A DNA stretch of 20,426 nt, taken from an uncultured Collinsella sp. (lineage in GTDB: Bacteria > Actinomycetota > Coriobacteriia > Coriobacteriales > Coriobacteriaceae). The notes beneath the pieces were generated by a model. The model was not told the origin of the DNA. It saw only the letters and a list, made by a program, of their open reading frames with translations, and made no database searches. Numbering within the stretch: position 1 is the stretch's first letter; the number at the start of each line of letters is the position of its first letter. The translations under genes were made by a program, and so were the position numbers. Of this stretch, positions 7,403 to 15,203 are shown piece after piece. The DNA lies in NCBI GenBank assembly GCA_902464645.1, contig CABQKL010000027.1, forward strand, positions 1 through 20,426, given 5' to 3'.

Positions 7403-7469
7403 AGTTGCGGTGGTATACGGACTGTTTTGCCTGTTTGATGGGCTATTCAGTCCCTATTTCACCGCAACT
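7403..7469. repeat. Intergenic hairpin after smpB (TGCGG...CCGCA family)
   Basis: The outer arms AGTTGCGGTG (7403-7412) and CACCGCAACT (7460-7469) are perfectly complementary. The inner arms GGACTG (7419-7424) and CAGTCC (7448-7453) also pair, with a partly paired AT-rich segment between the two stems. The loop runs GTTTTG...GATGGG..ATTC, as in the hairpin at 5007-5056. It lies between the smpB stop and its terminator, so it would be in the smpB mRNA 3' UTR. Confidence 0.6.
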
Positions 7470-7512
7470 GCGGGCGTCTCATGTTCCTCACGGTTATGAC
7501 ACCTATGTCTCA

Positions 7513-7544
7513 AAGGCGGCGTCCGGTATGGGCGCCGCCTTTTT
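7513..7544 (+). terminator. Intrinsic terminator after smpB
   Basis: The 12-bp stem AAGGCGGCGTCC / GGGCGCCGCCTT (one G-U pair) has a 5-nt loop and a T5 tract. It closes the TPR-smpB operon. Confidence 0.92.
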
Positions 7545-7595
7545 GTGGGTACATACTTCCGTGAGGTTCCAACCCGGGTTAGGGGAGTGGTCGTT

Positions 7596-8099
7596 ATGGA
7601 CAAAACTGCGTTCTTTACGATGCCGAGCGGCCTGTATGTGGTGAGTGCTGCGGCCGACGGGCTGCGTGCCGGCTGCATCATCAACACCGCGGTGCAGGTG
7701 ACGTCCATGCCGCCGCGCATTTCGGTTGCCGTGAACAAGGAAAATGTCACGTCTGGTGTTATCTCGTCTGCCAAGGCCTTTGCGCTGACCGTGATCGATC
7801 AGACGGCCGATATGCTCTACATTGGCAACTTTGGATTCCGTACCAGCAGCGACTATGACAAATTTGCTAAGTACGAGACGCGCGAGACTGCACTGGGCAT
7901 GCCCTATGTTCCCGAGCATGCGGCGGCCTTGTTTAGCTGCCGTTTGATCGACACTGTTGACGTGGGCACGCATCTGCTCTTTATTGGCGAGGTCGAAGAT
8001 GCCGAGCGTCTGAGCGGCGAGACTCCGTTGACCTATGACTACTACCACAAGGTGCTGAAGGGCAAGACGCCGCCCAAGGCGTCTTCGTACCAAGGGTAG
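7596..8099 (+). CDS. Flavin reductase-like FMN-binding protein
   Basis: 167 residues from the ATG at 7596, which has AGGGGAG at 7581-7587; the upstream in-frame start at 7545 overlaps the smpB terminator. The sequence fits the flavin reductase-like split-barrel family: GLYVVSAAADGLRAGCIINT at the N-terminus, VTSMPPRISVAVNKENVTS for the flavin-binding loop, and a C-terminal YDYYHKVLKGKTPPKA. In anaerobes the same domain is fused to rubredoxin as high-molecular-weight rubredoxin (Hrb), which passes electrons from NAD(P)H to flavodiiron proteins that reduce oxygen or NO. Here a separate rubredoxin gene follows 88 nt downstream, so the pair could be an unfused version of Hrb. No flavodiiron protein gene is in the window. 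The fold assignment is firm and the electron-transfer role is inferred. Confidence 0.88.
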   Translation: MDKTAFFTMPSGLYVVSAAADGLRAGCIINTAVQVTSMPPRISVAVNKENVTSGVISSAKAFALTVIDQTADMLYIGNFGFRTSSDYDKFAKYETRETALGMPYVPEHAAALFSCRLIDTVDVGTHLLFIGEVEDAERLSGETPLTYDYYHKVLKGKTPPKASSYQG

Positions 8100-8113
8100 A
8101 AATGCTGCAAAAC

Positions 8114-8156
8114 TACTTGCATAATATTATTGAGAATATATACTAATAAGCAAGTA
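8114..8156 (+). promoter_or_regulatory. Rubredoxin promoter with nested dyads
   Basis: TTGCAT (8117-8122) and TATACT (8139-8144), 16 nt apart, form a good sigma-70-type promoter in an AT-rich island 44 nt upstream of the rubredoxin start. The heptamers TACTTGC (8114-8120) and GCAAGTA (8150-8156) form a perfect dyad flanking the promoter. A smaller dyad ATATT-N6-AATAT lies between the boxes at 8124-8139. The arrangement suggests a repressor site, with a redox or metal regulator as a guess. Confidence 0.55.
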
Positions 8157-8187
8157 CACCAGCAGTCACGTTCGAGAGGAGAACATC

Positions 8188-8331
8188 ATGGCTGAGGAGA
8201 AGAAGACGTATAAGTTCGTTTGCGTCGTTTGTGGTTACGAGGTTGAGGTCGATACGCCCGAGCTGCCCGAGGATTACGTGTGCCCGGTGTGCGGCGTCGG
8301 CCCCGATCAGTTTGAGCTCGTCGAGGAGTAA
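8188..8331 (+). CDS. Rubredoxin
   Basis: 47 residues (start MAEEKKTYKFVCVVCGYE, end VEE). Two CxxC motifs, CVVCGY (Cys12, Cys15) and CPVCGVG (Cys32, Cys35), supply the four cysteine ligands of a single iron, spaced as in classical rubredoxins. It lacks a few residues of the usual 52-54 residue length, mainly in the segment between the two cysteine pairs. The start has GAGAGGAG upstream at 8174-8181. It is a small cytoplasmic one-electron carrier. Being next to the flavin reductase suggests that protein as electron donor, with peroxide, oxygen or NO detoxification as the likely outlet. It has its own promoter and a strong terminator, so it can be expressed independently. Confidence 0.93.
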   Translation: MAEEKKTYKFVCVVCGYEVEVDTPELPEDYVCPVCGVGPDQFELVEE

Positions 8332-8372
8332 CTCGCAGGCACACGGCGAAAGCCGAACATAGCTCTGTCCAA

Positions 8373-8407
8373 GGACCCCGGTCGGATATCCCGGCCGGGG
8401 CCCTTTT
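8373..8407 (+). terminator. Terminator after rubredoxin
   Basis: The 10-bp GC-rich stem CCCCGGTCGG / CCGGCCGGGG has a 5-nt loop and is followed by CCCTTTT. The TTTT is also the first part of the repeated motif at 8404-8427. Confidence 0.85.
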
Positions 8408-8427
8408 CCTCCGTCCCCAAGGGATCA
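8404..8427. repeat. Second copy of the TTTTCCTCCGTCCCC motif
   Basis: 23 of 24 positions match 1398-1421 (a single T/A difference). Both copies read TTTTCCTCCGTCCCC, then one variable base, then AGGGATCA. Both lie in intergenic space after a terminator. Confidence 0.7.
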
Positions 8428-8475
8428 CGGCTGCTGTTAGCCGATCCTGTCTGTCGTGAGTCCGGCCGACCTTTG

Positions 8476-8691
8476 GTCTTAATCTGTAACATCTAACGGC
8501 TCAAAACGGGTCTATCTGTTACAGATTGAGACAAAAGGTTGGAGCTGAAGAAATGTCTCGATCTGTAACATCTGGAAGTGGAAATTGGGCCCACTTGTTA
8601 CAGATCAAGACAAACCAAAACCGTCCGGCAGAAGATCTCGATCTGTAACATCTAGACATCAAAAGCGTGTCTAGATGTTACAGATCGAGAC
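8476..8691. repeat. 57-nt dyad array 1 (3 units)
   Basis: The units are at 8476-8532, 8555-8611 and 8635-8691, so unit starts are 79 and 80 nt apart. Each unit is exactly 57 nt: a 16-nt left arm of consensus RTCTYRATCTGTAACA, a 25-nt interior, and a 16-nt right arm TGTTACAGATYRAGAC. In unit 3 the stem extends into the interior to a perfect 22 bp (8636-8657 with 8669-8690) around an 11-nt loop. Linkers are 22 and 23 nt. The array lies between the convergent rubredoxin and Nramp genes. No T tract follows any unit, so they are not ordinary terminators. Confidence 0.93.
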
Positions 8692-8718
8692 TTTTGCCTG
8701 GGTAGGTGCCCCGTCCCA

Positions 8719-9975
8719 TTACATCCCTGTCAACAACACGACATCGAGAATCGTCACGATGGCACCGATCCCTACGAGCAGCGCGTTGAGCGGGCGCGAG
8801 TTGACGTATTTGCCCATGACACGGCGTGAGCTGGTGAGCCGTATGAGCACAAAGACCGTAATCGGCAACTGAAGCGACAGCAGCGCCTGACTCCAGATGA
8901 GACCCTCAAAAGGATTTGGGACGACCAAGCACGCCGCCACTGCGCCGACGAAACAAGCCGCCACCCCGATCGAGGAATGTCGGTCGTGGATGTCGTATTC
9001 CTCGTCGAACATGCCCGCGGTGATGGTGCCCGCCGCCATGCCCGCCGTCACACTACTCGATATGCCCGCAAACAGCAGTGCCACCGCAAAGATGGTCGAG
9101 CTTGCCGGGCCCAGAATGGGGGAGAGCGTGTCCGCTGCGACGGCGAGGTCGTCTACGACAATGCCGTGCGCAAAGAAGGTCGTTGCGGCCAGGATGACCA
9201 TGGCCGAGTTGATCGCCCAGCCCACACCCATCGAAAAGAGCGTGTCGAAGAGCTCGTAGCGCAGACGTTCCTCGATAACCTGCTCGCCTTGGCCTTCGAA
9301 GTGCATGGATTGGATGACCTCGGAGTGCAGGAAGAGGTTGTGAGGCATAACAACCGCGCCTAGGACACTTACGATAATCGCGGCCGAGCCGGTGGGCATA
9401 CTGGGTGTGATCCAGCTTGCGGCGGCCTGCGGCCAGTCGACCTTGACCAGCGTAAGCTCAGCCAAAAACGAGAGTCCTACCACGCCTACGAAGGCGATGA
9501 TCCATCGCTCGGCGCGCTTGTAGGAGCTCGTCATGAGCATCGCCATCGATACTGCCGCCACGATGACGCAGCCCGCGCGCACGGGCAGCCCAAAGAGCAT
9601 TTGAAGGGCAATCGCGCCACCCAGGACTTCGGCCATGGCGGTGGCGATGGTCGCGAGATAGGCGCTGGCGAGCACCATGTGTCCCACGATGCGGGGGAGG
9701 TAGTGTGTCGTGGCCTCGGCAAGACAGGTGCCCGTGGCGATGCCCAGGTGCGCCGCGTTGTGCTGCAGCACAATGAGCATAATTGTGGACAGCGTGACGA
9801 TCCACAGCAGCGCGTAGCCAAACTGCGAGCCCGCGGCCATATTGGAGGCCCAGTTGCCCGGGTCGATAAAGCCGACGGTCACGAGCAGTCCGGGGCCAAT
9901 ATGCCGCGCAATGTCTAGGCCTCCGTGACCACCGGTGCGCCGGGAGCCAAAGTGTTGTTTGAGATGGTTGAGCAT
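8719..9975 (-). CDS. mntH: Nramp-family Mn2+/Fe2+ transporter
   Basis: 418 residues with about eleven hydrophobic segments. The two metal-binding motifs of the family are intact: GFIDPGNWASN in TM1 (residues about 36-46) and GAVVMPHNLFLHS in TM6, with the methionine typical of true Mn/Fe transporters, whereas the Mg-type relatives lack it. These proteins import divalent metal with protons across the cytoplasmic membrane. The start has AGGAG seven nt upstream on the reverse strand. The gene stands alone between repeat arrays 1 and 2, with the upstream dyad at 10024-10050 as a possible metal-regulator site. The symbol mntH is by family; iron rather than manganese as the main substrate is possible. 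Confidence 0.93.
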   Translation of the reverse strand: MLNHLKQHFGSRRTGGHGGLDIARHIGPGLLVTVGFIDPGNWASNMAAGSQFGYALLWIVTLSTIMLIVLQHNAAHLGIATGTCLAEATTHYLPRIVGHMVLASAYLATIATAMAEVLGGAIALQMLFGLPVRAGCVIVAAVSMAMLMTSSYKRAERWIIAFVGVVGLSFLAELTLVKVDWPQAAASWITPSMPTGSAAIIVSVLGAVVMPHNLFLHSEVIQSMHFEGQGEQVIEERLRYELFDTLFSMGVGWAINSAMVILAATTFFAHGIVVDDLAVAADTLSPILGPASSTIFAVALLFAGISSSVTAGMAAGTITAGMFDEEYDIHDRHSSIGVAACFVGAVAACLVVPNPFEGLIWSQALLSLQLPITVFVLIRLTSSRRVMGKYVNSRPLNALLVGIGAIVTILDVVLLTGM

Positions 9976-10023
9976 GGTGCACTCCTGCGTGCCGTTTGTT
10001 TGACGCCGTAAAGGGTACCCGTT

Positions 10024-10050
10024 TTAGGCTTAAAGGTTAACCGAGACTAA
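10024..10050 (-). promoter_or_regulatory. Candidate DtxR/MntR-type operator upstream of the Nramp gene
   Basis: The dyad TTAGGCT (10024-10030) / AGACTAA (10044-10050) has a 13-nt spacer containing GGTTAACC. It is about 50 nt upstream of the start. The TTAG...CTAA edges and AACC core resemble DtxR/IdeR/MntR boxes. TTGTTA on the reverse strand (10053-10048) could be a -35 box, but I see no good -10 box at 17 nt. Confidence 0.4.
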
Positions 10051-10097
10051 CAAAATTGTTGTATTTGGATAGGCTGGTGAAAGGGGATTGCCGAAAT

Positions 10098-10314
10098 GTC
10101 TTGATCTGTAACAACTAGGGATGGAAATTGGGTCTAGGTGTTACAGATCAGGACAGGAAGAAATGGCCCTATGGAATGTCTCGATCTGTAACAGCTGACC
10201 GTCAAAACCGGCCCTTCGTGTTACAGACTGAGACATTCGGAGCCGTCTCTCAGAAACATCTCAATCTGTAACAGTTAGCCGTCGAAATTGGGCCTTCCTG
10301 TTACAGATTGAGAT
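10098..10314. repeat. 57-nt dyad array 2 (3 units)
   Basis: The units are at 10098-10154, 10178-10234 and 10258-10314, exactly 80 nt apart, with 23-nt linkers. The third unit has a perfect 20-bp stem (10254-10273 with 10299-10318), because its outer bases ATCT...AGAT replace the more common GTCT...AGAC in a compensatory way. The array lies in the divergent intergenic region between the Nramp gene and gltB, so here the dyads sit upstream of genes, unlike array 1. Confidence 0.93.
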
Positions 10315-10318
10315 GTTT

Positions 10319-10497
10319 GAAGCGGTGAGTTTGCAGGCCGAACTTGGGGCCTATGTTGTCGCCCTTGAGGTCGGCGGTGTCCACTCGTAGGGCGTGCGTT
10401 ACGCGATTGTTTCGAAACGGGCGGGAAACACAACGGACCGGCGATGCTCCTAGTATGCCTAGTCAACTGACTGTCTAACACCTAGGGGAGGATCGCG
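10319..10497. other. gltB upstream region
   Basis: 179 nt between array 2 and gltB. The ribosome site GGGGAGG is at 10485-10491. A TAGTAT at 10451-10456 could be a -10 box, but no matching -35 box is seen. No riboswitch-like fold was recognised. Confidence 0.4.
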
Positions 10498-13400
10498 ATG
10501 CAGGCAGATTCCGCTCAGCAGCAGGGCCTTTATCGCCCCGAATTCGACCACGATGCATGTGGCATCGGCGCGCTTGCCGATATCAACGGCGAGCGCCATC
10601 ACCAGATCCTGGACGACGCACTGTCCATTCTGGTTAACTTGGAGCACCGCGGCGGCACGGGACTCGAGAAGAACACCGGCGACGGCGCTGGCATCCTGTT
10701 CCAGGTTCCGCATCACTTTTTCCGTAAAGAGGCTCAAAAGTGCGGTCAGATTCTGCCGGCAGAGGGCGACTATGGCGTGGCCATGCTGTTCTTCCCGCAG
10801 GACGATCAGGGTGTAGAGGATGCCCGCCGCGTGTTTGAGGAGGGCTGCGCCGAAGCCGGCGTGCCGCTGCTCTTCTGGCGCGAGGTGCCGGTCGACCCGC
10901 ACGACCTGGGCGAGACGGCCCGCGCCTGCATGCCTACTATCCTGCAGGCTTTCCTGGGCCGTCCGGACGACACGCCCGCCGGCGATGCCTTTGAGCGTCG
11001 CCTGTACGTGTGCCGCCGCACCATCGAAAAGAAGGCCGACGCTGAGTTCGCCCTGCGCGACAAGATCTTCTATGTGTGCTCCATGAGCTCGCGCACCATC
11101 GTGTACAAGGGCATGCTTGTGGCCACGCAGATGCGCCGTTTCTTCATCGACCTCAACGACGCCGCCGTCAAAACGGCCGTGGCGCTCGTCCACTCGCGCT
11201 ACTCCACCAACACCACGCCCAGCTGGGAGCGCGCACATCCCAACCGCTTTATCATCCACAACGGCGAGATCAACACCCTCAAGGGCAACGTCAACTGGAT
11301 TCGCGCCCGCGAACCCAACCTGTACAGCCCCGTGCTGCAGCACGATCTTGAGCGCGTGATGCCCATCATCAACCGCGAGGGCTCCGACTCCGCGATTCTG
11401 GACAATGTGCTTGAGTTTTTGGTCATGAACGGTCGCCCGCTCACGCGTGCCGCGTCCATGTTACTGCCCGAGCCGTGGGACCACAACGACAGCCTGAGTG
11501 AGGAGCGCCGCGCCTATGACGCTTACCAGTCCATGCTCATGGAGCCGTGGGATGGCCCGGCGGCCATCGCCTTTACCGACGGTCGCACGCTGGGTGCCGC
11601 CCTCGACCGTAACGGCCTGCGTCCCGCCCGCTACTATGTGACGCGCGACGGTCGCTTTATGCTGGCGAGCGAGGTGGGCACCATCGAGGTGAGCCCCGAG
11701 AACATCTTGACGAGCGGCTGCCTGGGACCGGGCCAGATGCTCGAGGTCGACTTTGCCCGCGGGCGCGTCATCTACAACGATGAGCTGCGTGCCCGTTACG
11801 CCAAGGAAAAGCCCTACCGTGATTGGATTGCCGAGGAGACGCTGACCGTCGACGCCCTCGACAAGCCTGCCGCGCCCGCGCCCGCCGAGGATGCCGAGGT
11901 GCCCGCCGCCGTGCGCATGGCCAAGCTCGGGTATCACTGGGATGATGTTGACGAAGTCGTGCGTCCCATGGCCCAGCAGGGCAAGGCGCCGCTCGCCTCG
12001 ATGGGCATCGACGCGCCGCTGGCCTGCCTGTCCAAGAAGACGCGTTTGTTCTTCGATTACTTCTATCAGCTGTTCGCCCAAGTCACGAATCCGCCGATCG
12101 ATGCCCTGCGCGAGCACATGGTCACCTCGACCACGCTCTACCTGGGCAACCACGGCAACCTGCTCGAGGACTCCCGTACGGCCTGCCAGCTGGTTCGCTT
12201 GGAGCGTCCGTTGCTCAACGAGGAGGAGTTCGAGCGTATCTGTGCCATCGACCGCGTGGGCTTTAAGACTCGCCGCTTCCGTGCCGTCTACCGCCGCGAT
12301 GCCGGCGAGGGCGCGCTGCAGGCTGCGCTCAAGCAGCTTGCAGAGGACGTTGAGGCTGCGGTCCGCGACGGCGTGAACATCGTGGTGCTGAGCGATCGTG
12401 CCGCTGCGGGCGAGGTGCCCGTGCCGTCGCTGCTCGCCGTGGGCTGCGTGCACAATCACCTGATCCGCGCCGGCGTGCGCACCTTTGCCGATATCGTGGT
12501 GGAGTGCGGCGATGCCGTGTCTCCGCACGACTTTGCGGCGCTGGTGGGCTACTCCGCGAGCGGCATCTATCCGTACAACGCACATGCGTGCATTCGCGAC
12601 TTGGCGGCACGCGGCGATTTGGACGTGACGGCCGAGCAGGGCATCGCCAACTACAATAAGGCTGCGACCGCCGGCATCGTCTCCATCATGTCCAAGATGG
12701 GCATCTCCACGGTGCAGAGCTACCATTCGGCGCAGATCTTCGAGGCCGTTGGCTTTACGCCGGAGTTCGTCAACGCGTATTTCGCCGGCACGGTGAGCCG
12801 TGTGGGCGGTATGGGTGTCGAGGACGTCGAGCGCGAGCAGAATGAGCGCTATGACGCCGCGCTCGCTATCCTTAAGAGTCCGGCTCCCGATCAGCTGCCC
12901 ACGCTGGGCCTGACCAAGTGGCGTCCGCTCGGCGGCGAGGATCACCTCATCGATCCGCAGACTGTCTACTTGCTGCAGATCGCCTGCCGTGAGGACAGCT
13001 ACGACACCTTTAAGGAGTATAGCGCCCGCCTGCACCGCACCGGCCGTGCCGTGCGCCTGCGCGACCTGCTCGACTTTGATGCCAGCGACCGCACTCCGGT
13101 GGCACTCGACGAGGTGGAGCCCGCGCTCAACATCGTCCGCCGCTTTAACACCGGCGCCATGTCGTACGGCTCTATTAGCAAAGAGGCACACGAGTGCATG
13201 GCCATCGCCATGAACCGCCTGCACGGCCGTTCCAACTCCGGCGAGGGCGGCGAGGACCCGCGTCGCGAGACCCCGCTGGCTAACGGTGACTCCAAGAACT
13301 CCGCGATCAAGCAGGTGGCAAGCGCGCGCTTTGGCGTGACGAGCCGTTACCTGTGCAGTGCCTTTGAGATTCAGATCAAGATGGCCCAGGGCGCCAAGCC

Positions 13401-15198
13401 CGGCGAGGGCGGCCACCTGCCCGGCAAGAAGGTCTACCCCTGGATCGCCGAGGTCCGTCAGTCCACGCCCGGCATCGGCCTGATCTCGCCTCCGCCGCAC
13501 CACGACATCTACTCCATCGAGGACCTGGCAGAGCTGATCTTCGACCTTAAGAACGCTAACCCCGGTGCGCGCGTGTCGGTCAAGCTGGTCAGCGAGGCCG
13601 GCGTCGGCACCATCGCCACCGGTGTGGCCAAGGGTGCTGCCGACAAGATCTTGATCAGCGGCCACAATGGCGGCTCGGGTGCCGCTGCACGTGATTCCAT
13701 TTGGCACGCCGGCCTGCCGCTGGAGCTTGGCCTTGCCGAGGCCCAGCAGACACTGCTGCAAAACGGCCTGCGCTCACGCGTGGCGCTCGAGGCCGACGGC
13801 AAGCTCATGGACGGCACCGATGTCGCCGTCGCCTGCCTGTTGGGCGCCGAGGAGTTTGGTTTTGCGACCATGCCGCTCATCTCCATGGGTTGCCTCATGC
13901 AGCGCGACTGCCAGCAGGACACCTGCCCGGCCGGCATCGCCACGCAAAACTGCCGCCTGCGTCGCGGCTTCCGCGGCAAGCCCGAGCACGTTGAGCACTT
14001 TATGCTCTTTGTTGCCGAGCAGCTGCGCGAGGTCATGGCGAGCTTGGGCTTCCGCACCGTCGACGAGATGGTCGGCCATCCCGAGTGCTTGCGTCAGATC
14101 GAGGTCCCGGGCAACCGCAAGGCAAACCTGCTTGATCTGTCACCCGTGCTGGCGAGCGCGACCTGCGAGTTCGGTGCCCATATCCCGGGTGCCGACGGTC
14201 GCCACTTCCTGCCGCAGATGGCCGCGGACAGCGAGCTCGACAAGACGCTCGACTCCACGTTGTTCGTGCCCTATACGGCCGATGCCCGTGCGCACCTGCG
14301 TCCGATTCGCTTCCGCGCCGATATCGCCAACGTCAACCGCTGCGTGGGCACTATTCTGGGCAACGCGGTGACCAAGGCGCATCCCGAGGGCCTGCCCGCC
14401 GGTTCCATCACCATCGATTGCGATGGTTCGGCCGGTCAGAGTTTTGGCGCCTTCCTGCCGCGCGGCATTACGCTCAACGTGTGCGGCGACGCCAACGACT
14501 ACTTTGGCAAGGGCCTTTCGGGCGGCGAGGTGTCGGTGCGTCCCAACCCGCATGCGACCTACAAGTTCGACGAGAACATCATCGTGGGCAACGTTGCGTT
14601 CTTTGGCGCCACGAGCGGCCGCGGCTTCATTAACGGCCTGGCCGGCCAGCGCTTTGGCGTGCGCAACTCCGGCGCCACCGTGGTGGTCGAGGGCTGCGGC
14701 AACCATGGCTGCGAGTACATGACGGGCGGTCTGGCGCTCATCCTGGGCGAGGTCGGGCAGAACTTCGCCGCCGGCATGACGGGTGGCGTGGCCTATGTCT
14801 TTGACCAGTACGGCACGCTCGATGCCCGCGTGAACCACGAGAGCGTTGAGCTCAAGGCCCCGACGGCCGGCGAGCTGGCGCAGATTCGCACACTCATCCA
14901 GGAGCACGTCGACGCGACGCAGAGCCCGCGCGGCATTAAGCTGCTCTACAGCTTTGAGACGATGAGCAAGCACTTTGTGAAGGTCATTCCGACCGAGTAC
15001 GAGCGCGTGTTGGCGATTGTCGCCGCGGGTGAGGCCGTGGGCAAGACGCATGCGCAGGGCGAGGAATTGGCGTTTGACATCGTGACCGGTCGCGCGAGCG
15101 CCGCGGATGTCGCTCGCTTTGATGTTGCGGGCGTTGCTGCGGGCGCTGCGCCCGTGGTCGCTACCGGCTCTGTTGCTTCGACCAAGAAGGAGGCGTAA
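10498..15198 (+). CDS. gltB: Glutamate synthase large subunit (GltB)
   Basis: 1566 residues, the usual size. The chain begins with a 20-residue propeptide ending before Cys21 (HDACGIG), the nucleophile of the class II glutamine amidotransferase domain (about 21-430). A central domain follows (about 480-770), then the FMN-binding synthase domain (about 840-1210) with NSGEGGEDPRR, GAKPGEGGHLPGKKV and the ISGHNGGSGAA phosphate loop. The cysteines of the 3Fe-4S cluster are Cys1132, Cys1138 and Cys1143 (C-x5-C-x4-C). The C-terminal GXGXG beta-helix is at about 1290-1480. The enzyme makes two glutamates from glutamine and 2-oxoglutarate, with ammonia channelled internally and electrons from GltD. 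gltD starts 5 nt after the stop codon. Confidence 0.98.
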   Translation: MQADSAQQQGLYRPEFDHDACGIGALADINGERHHQILDDALSILVNLEHRGGTGLEKNTGDGAGILFQVPHHFFRKEAQKCGQILPAEGDYGVAMLFFPQDDQGVEDARRVFEEGCAEAGVPLLFWREVPVDPHDLGETARACMPTILQAFLGRPDDTPAGDAFERRLYVCRRTIEKKADAEFALRDKIFYVCSMSSRTIVYKGMLVATQMRRFFIDLNDAAVKTAVALVHSRYSTNTTPSWERAHPNRFIIHNGEINTLKGNVNWIRAREPNLYSPVLQHDLERVMPIINREGSDSAILDNVLEFLVMNGRPLTRAASMLLPEPWDHNDSLSEERRAYDAYQSMLMEPWDGPAAIAFTDGRTLGAALDRNGLRPARYYVTRDGRFMLASEVGTIEVSPENILTSGCLGPGQMLEVDFARGRVIYNDELRARYAKEKPYRDWIAEETLTVDALDKPAAPAPAEDAEVPAAVRMAKLGYHWDDVDEVVRPMAQQGKAPLASMGIDAPLACLSKKTRLFFDYFYQLFAQVTNPPIDALREHMVTSTTLYLGNHGNLLEDSRTACQLVRLERPLLNEEEFERICAIDRVGFKTRRFRAVYRRDAGEGALQAALKQLAEDVEAAVRDGVNIVVLSDRAAAGEVPVPSLLAVGCVHNHLIRAGVRTFADIVVECGDAVSPHDFAALVGYSASGIYPYNAHACIRDLAARGDLDVTAEQGIANYNKAATAGIVSIMSKMGISTVQSYHSAQIFEAVGFTPEFVNAYFAGTVSRVGGMGVEDVEREQNERYDAALAILKSPAPDQLPTLGLTKWRPLGGEDHLIDPQTVYLLQIACREDSYDTFKEYSARLHRTGRAVRLRDLLDFDASDRTPVALDEVEPALNIVRRFNTGAMSYGSISKEAHECMAIAMNRLHGRSNSGEGGEDPRRETPLANGDSKNSAIKQVASARFGVTSRYLCSAFEIQIKMAQGAKPGEGGHLPGKKVYPWIAEVRQSTPGIGLISPPPHHDIYSIEDLAELIFDLKNANPGARVSVKLVSEAGVGTIATGVAKGAADKILISGHNGGSGAAARDSIWHAGLPLELGLAEAQQTLLQNGLRSRVALEADGKLMDGTDVAVACLLGAEEFGFATMPLISMGCLMQRDCQQDTCPAGIATQNCRLRRGFRGKPEHVEHFMLFVAEQLREVMASLGFRTVDEMVGHPECLRQIEVPGNRKANLLDLSPVLASATCEFGAHIPGADGRHFLPQMAADSELDKTLDSTLFVPYTADARAHLRPIRFRADIANVNRCVGTILGNAVTKAHPEGLPAGSITIDCDGSAGQSFGAFLPRGITLNVCGDANDYFGKGLSGGEVSVRPNPHATYKFDENIIVGNVAFFGATSGRGFINGLAGQRFGVRNSGATVVVEGCGNHGCEYMTGGLALILGEVGQNFAAGMTGGVAYVFDQYGTLDARVNHESVELKAPTAGELAQIRTLIQEHVDATQSPRGIKLLYSFETMSKHFVKVIPTEYERVLAIVAAGEAVGKTHAQGEELAFDIVTGRASAADVARFDVAGVAAGAAPVVATGSVASTKKEA

Positions 15199-15203
15199 GT
15201 GCC

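Noticed and set aside
6920..7600. tmRNA gene (ssrA) beside smpB
   Set aside because: No tRNA-like 3' end with a tag frame was found near smpB in the window.
11461..13761. 766-codon open frame on the reverse strand inside gltB
   Set aside because: It is the mirror of gltB codon bias in high-GC DNA; gltB on the forward strand has complete domains and motifs.
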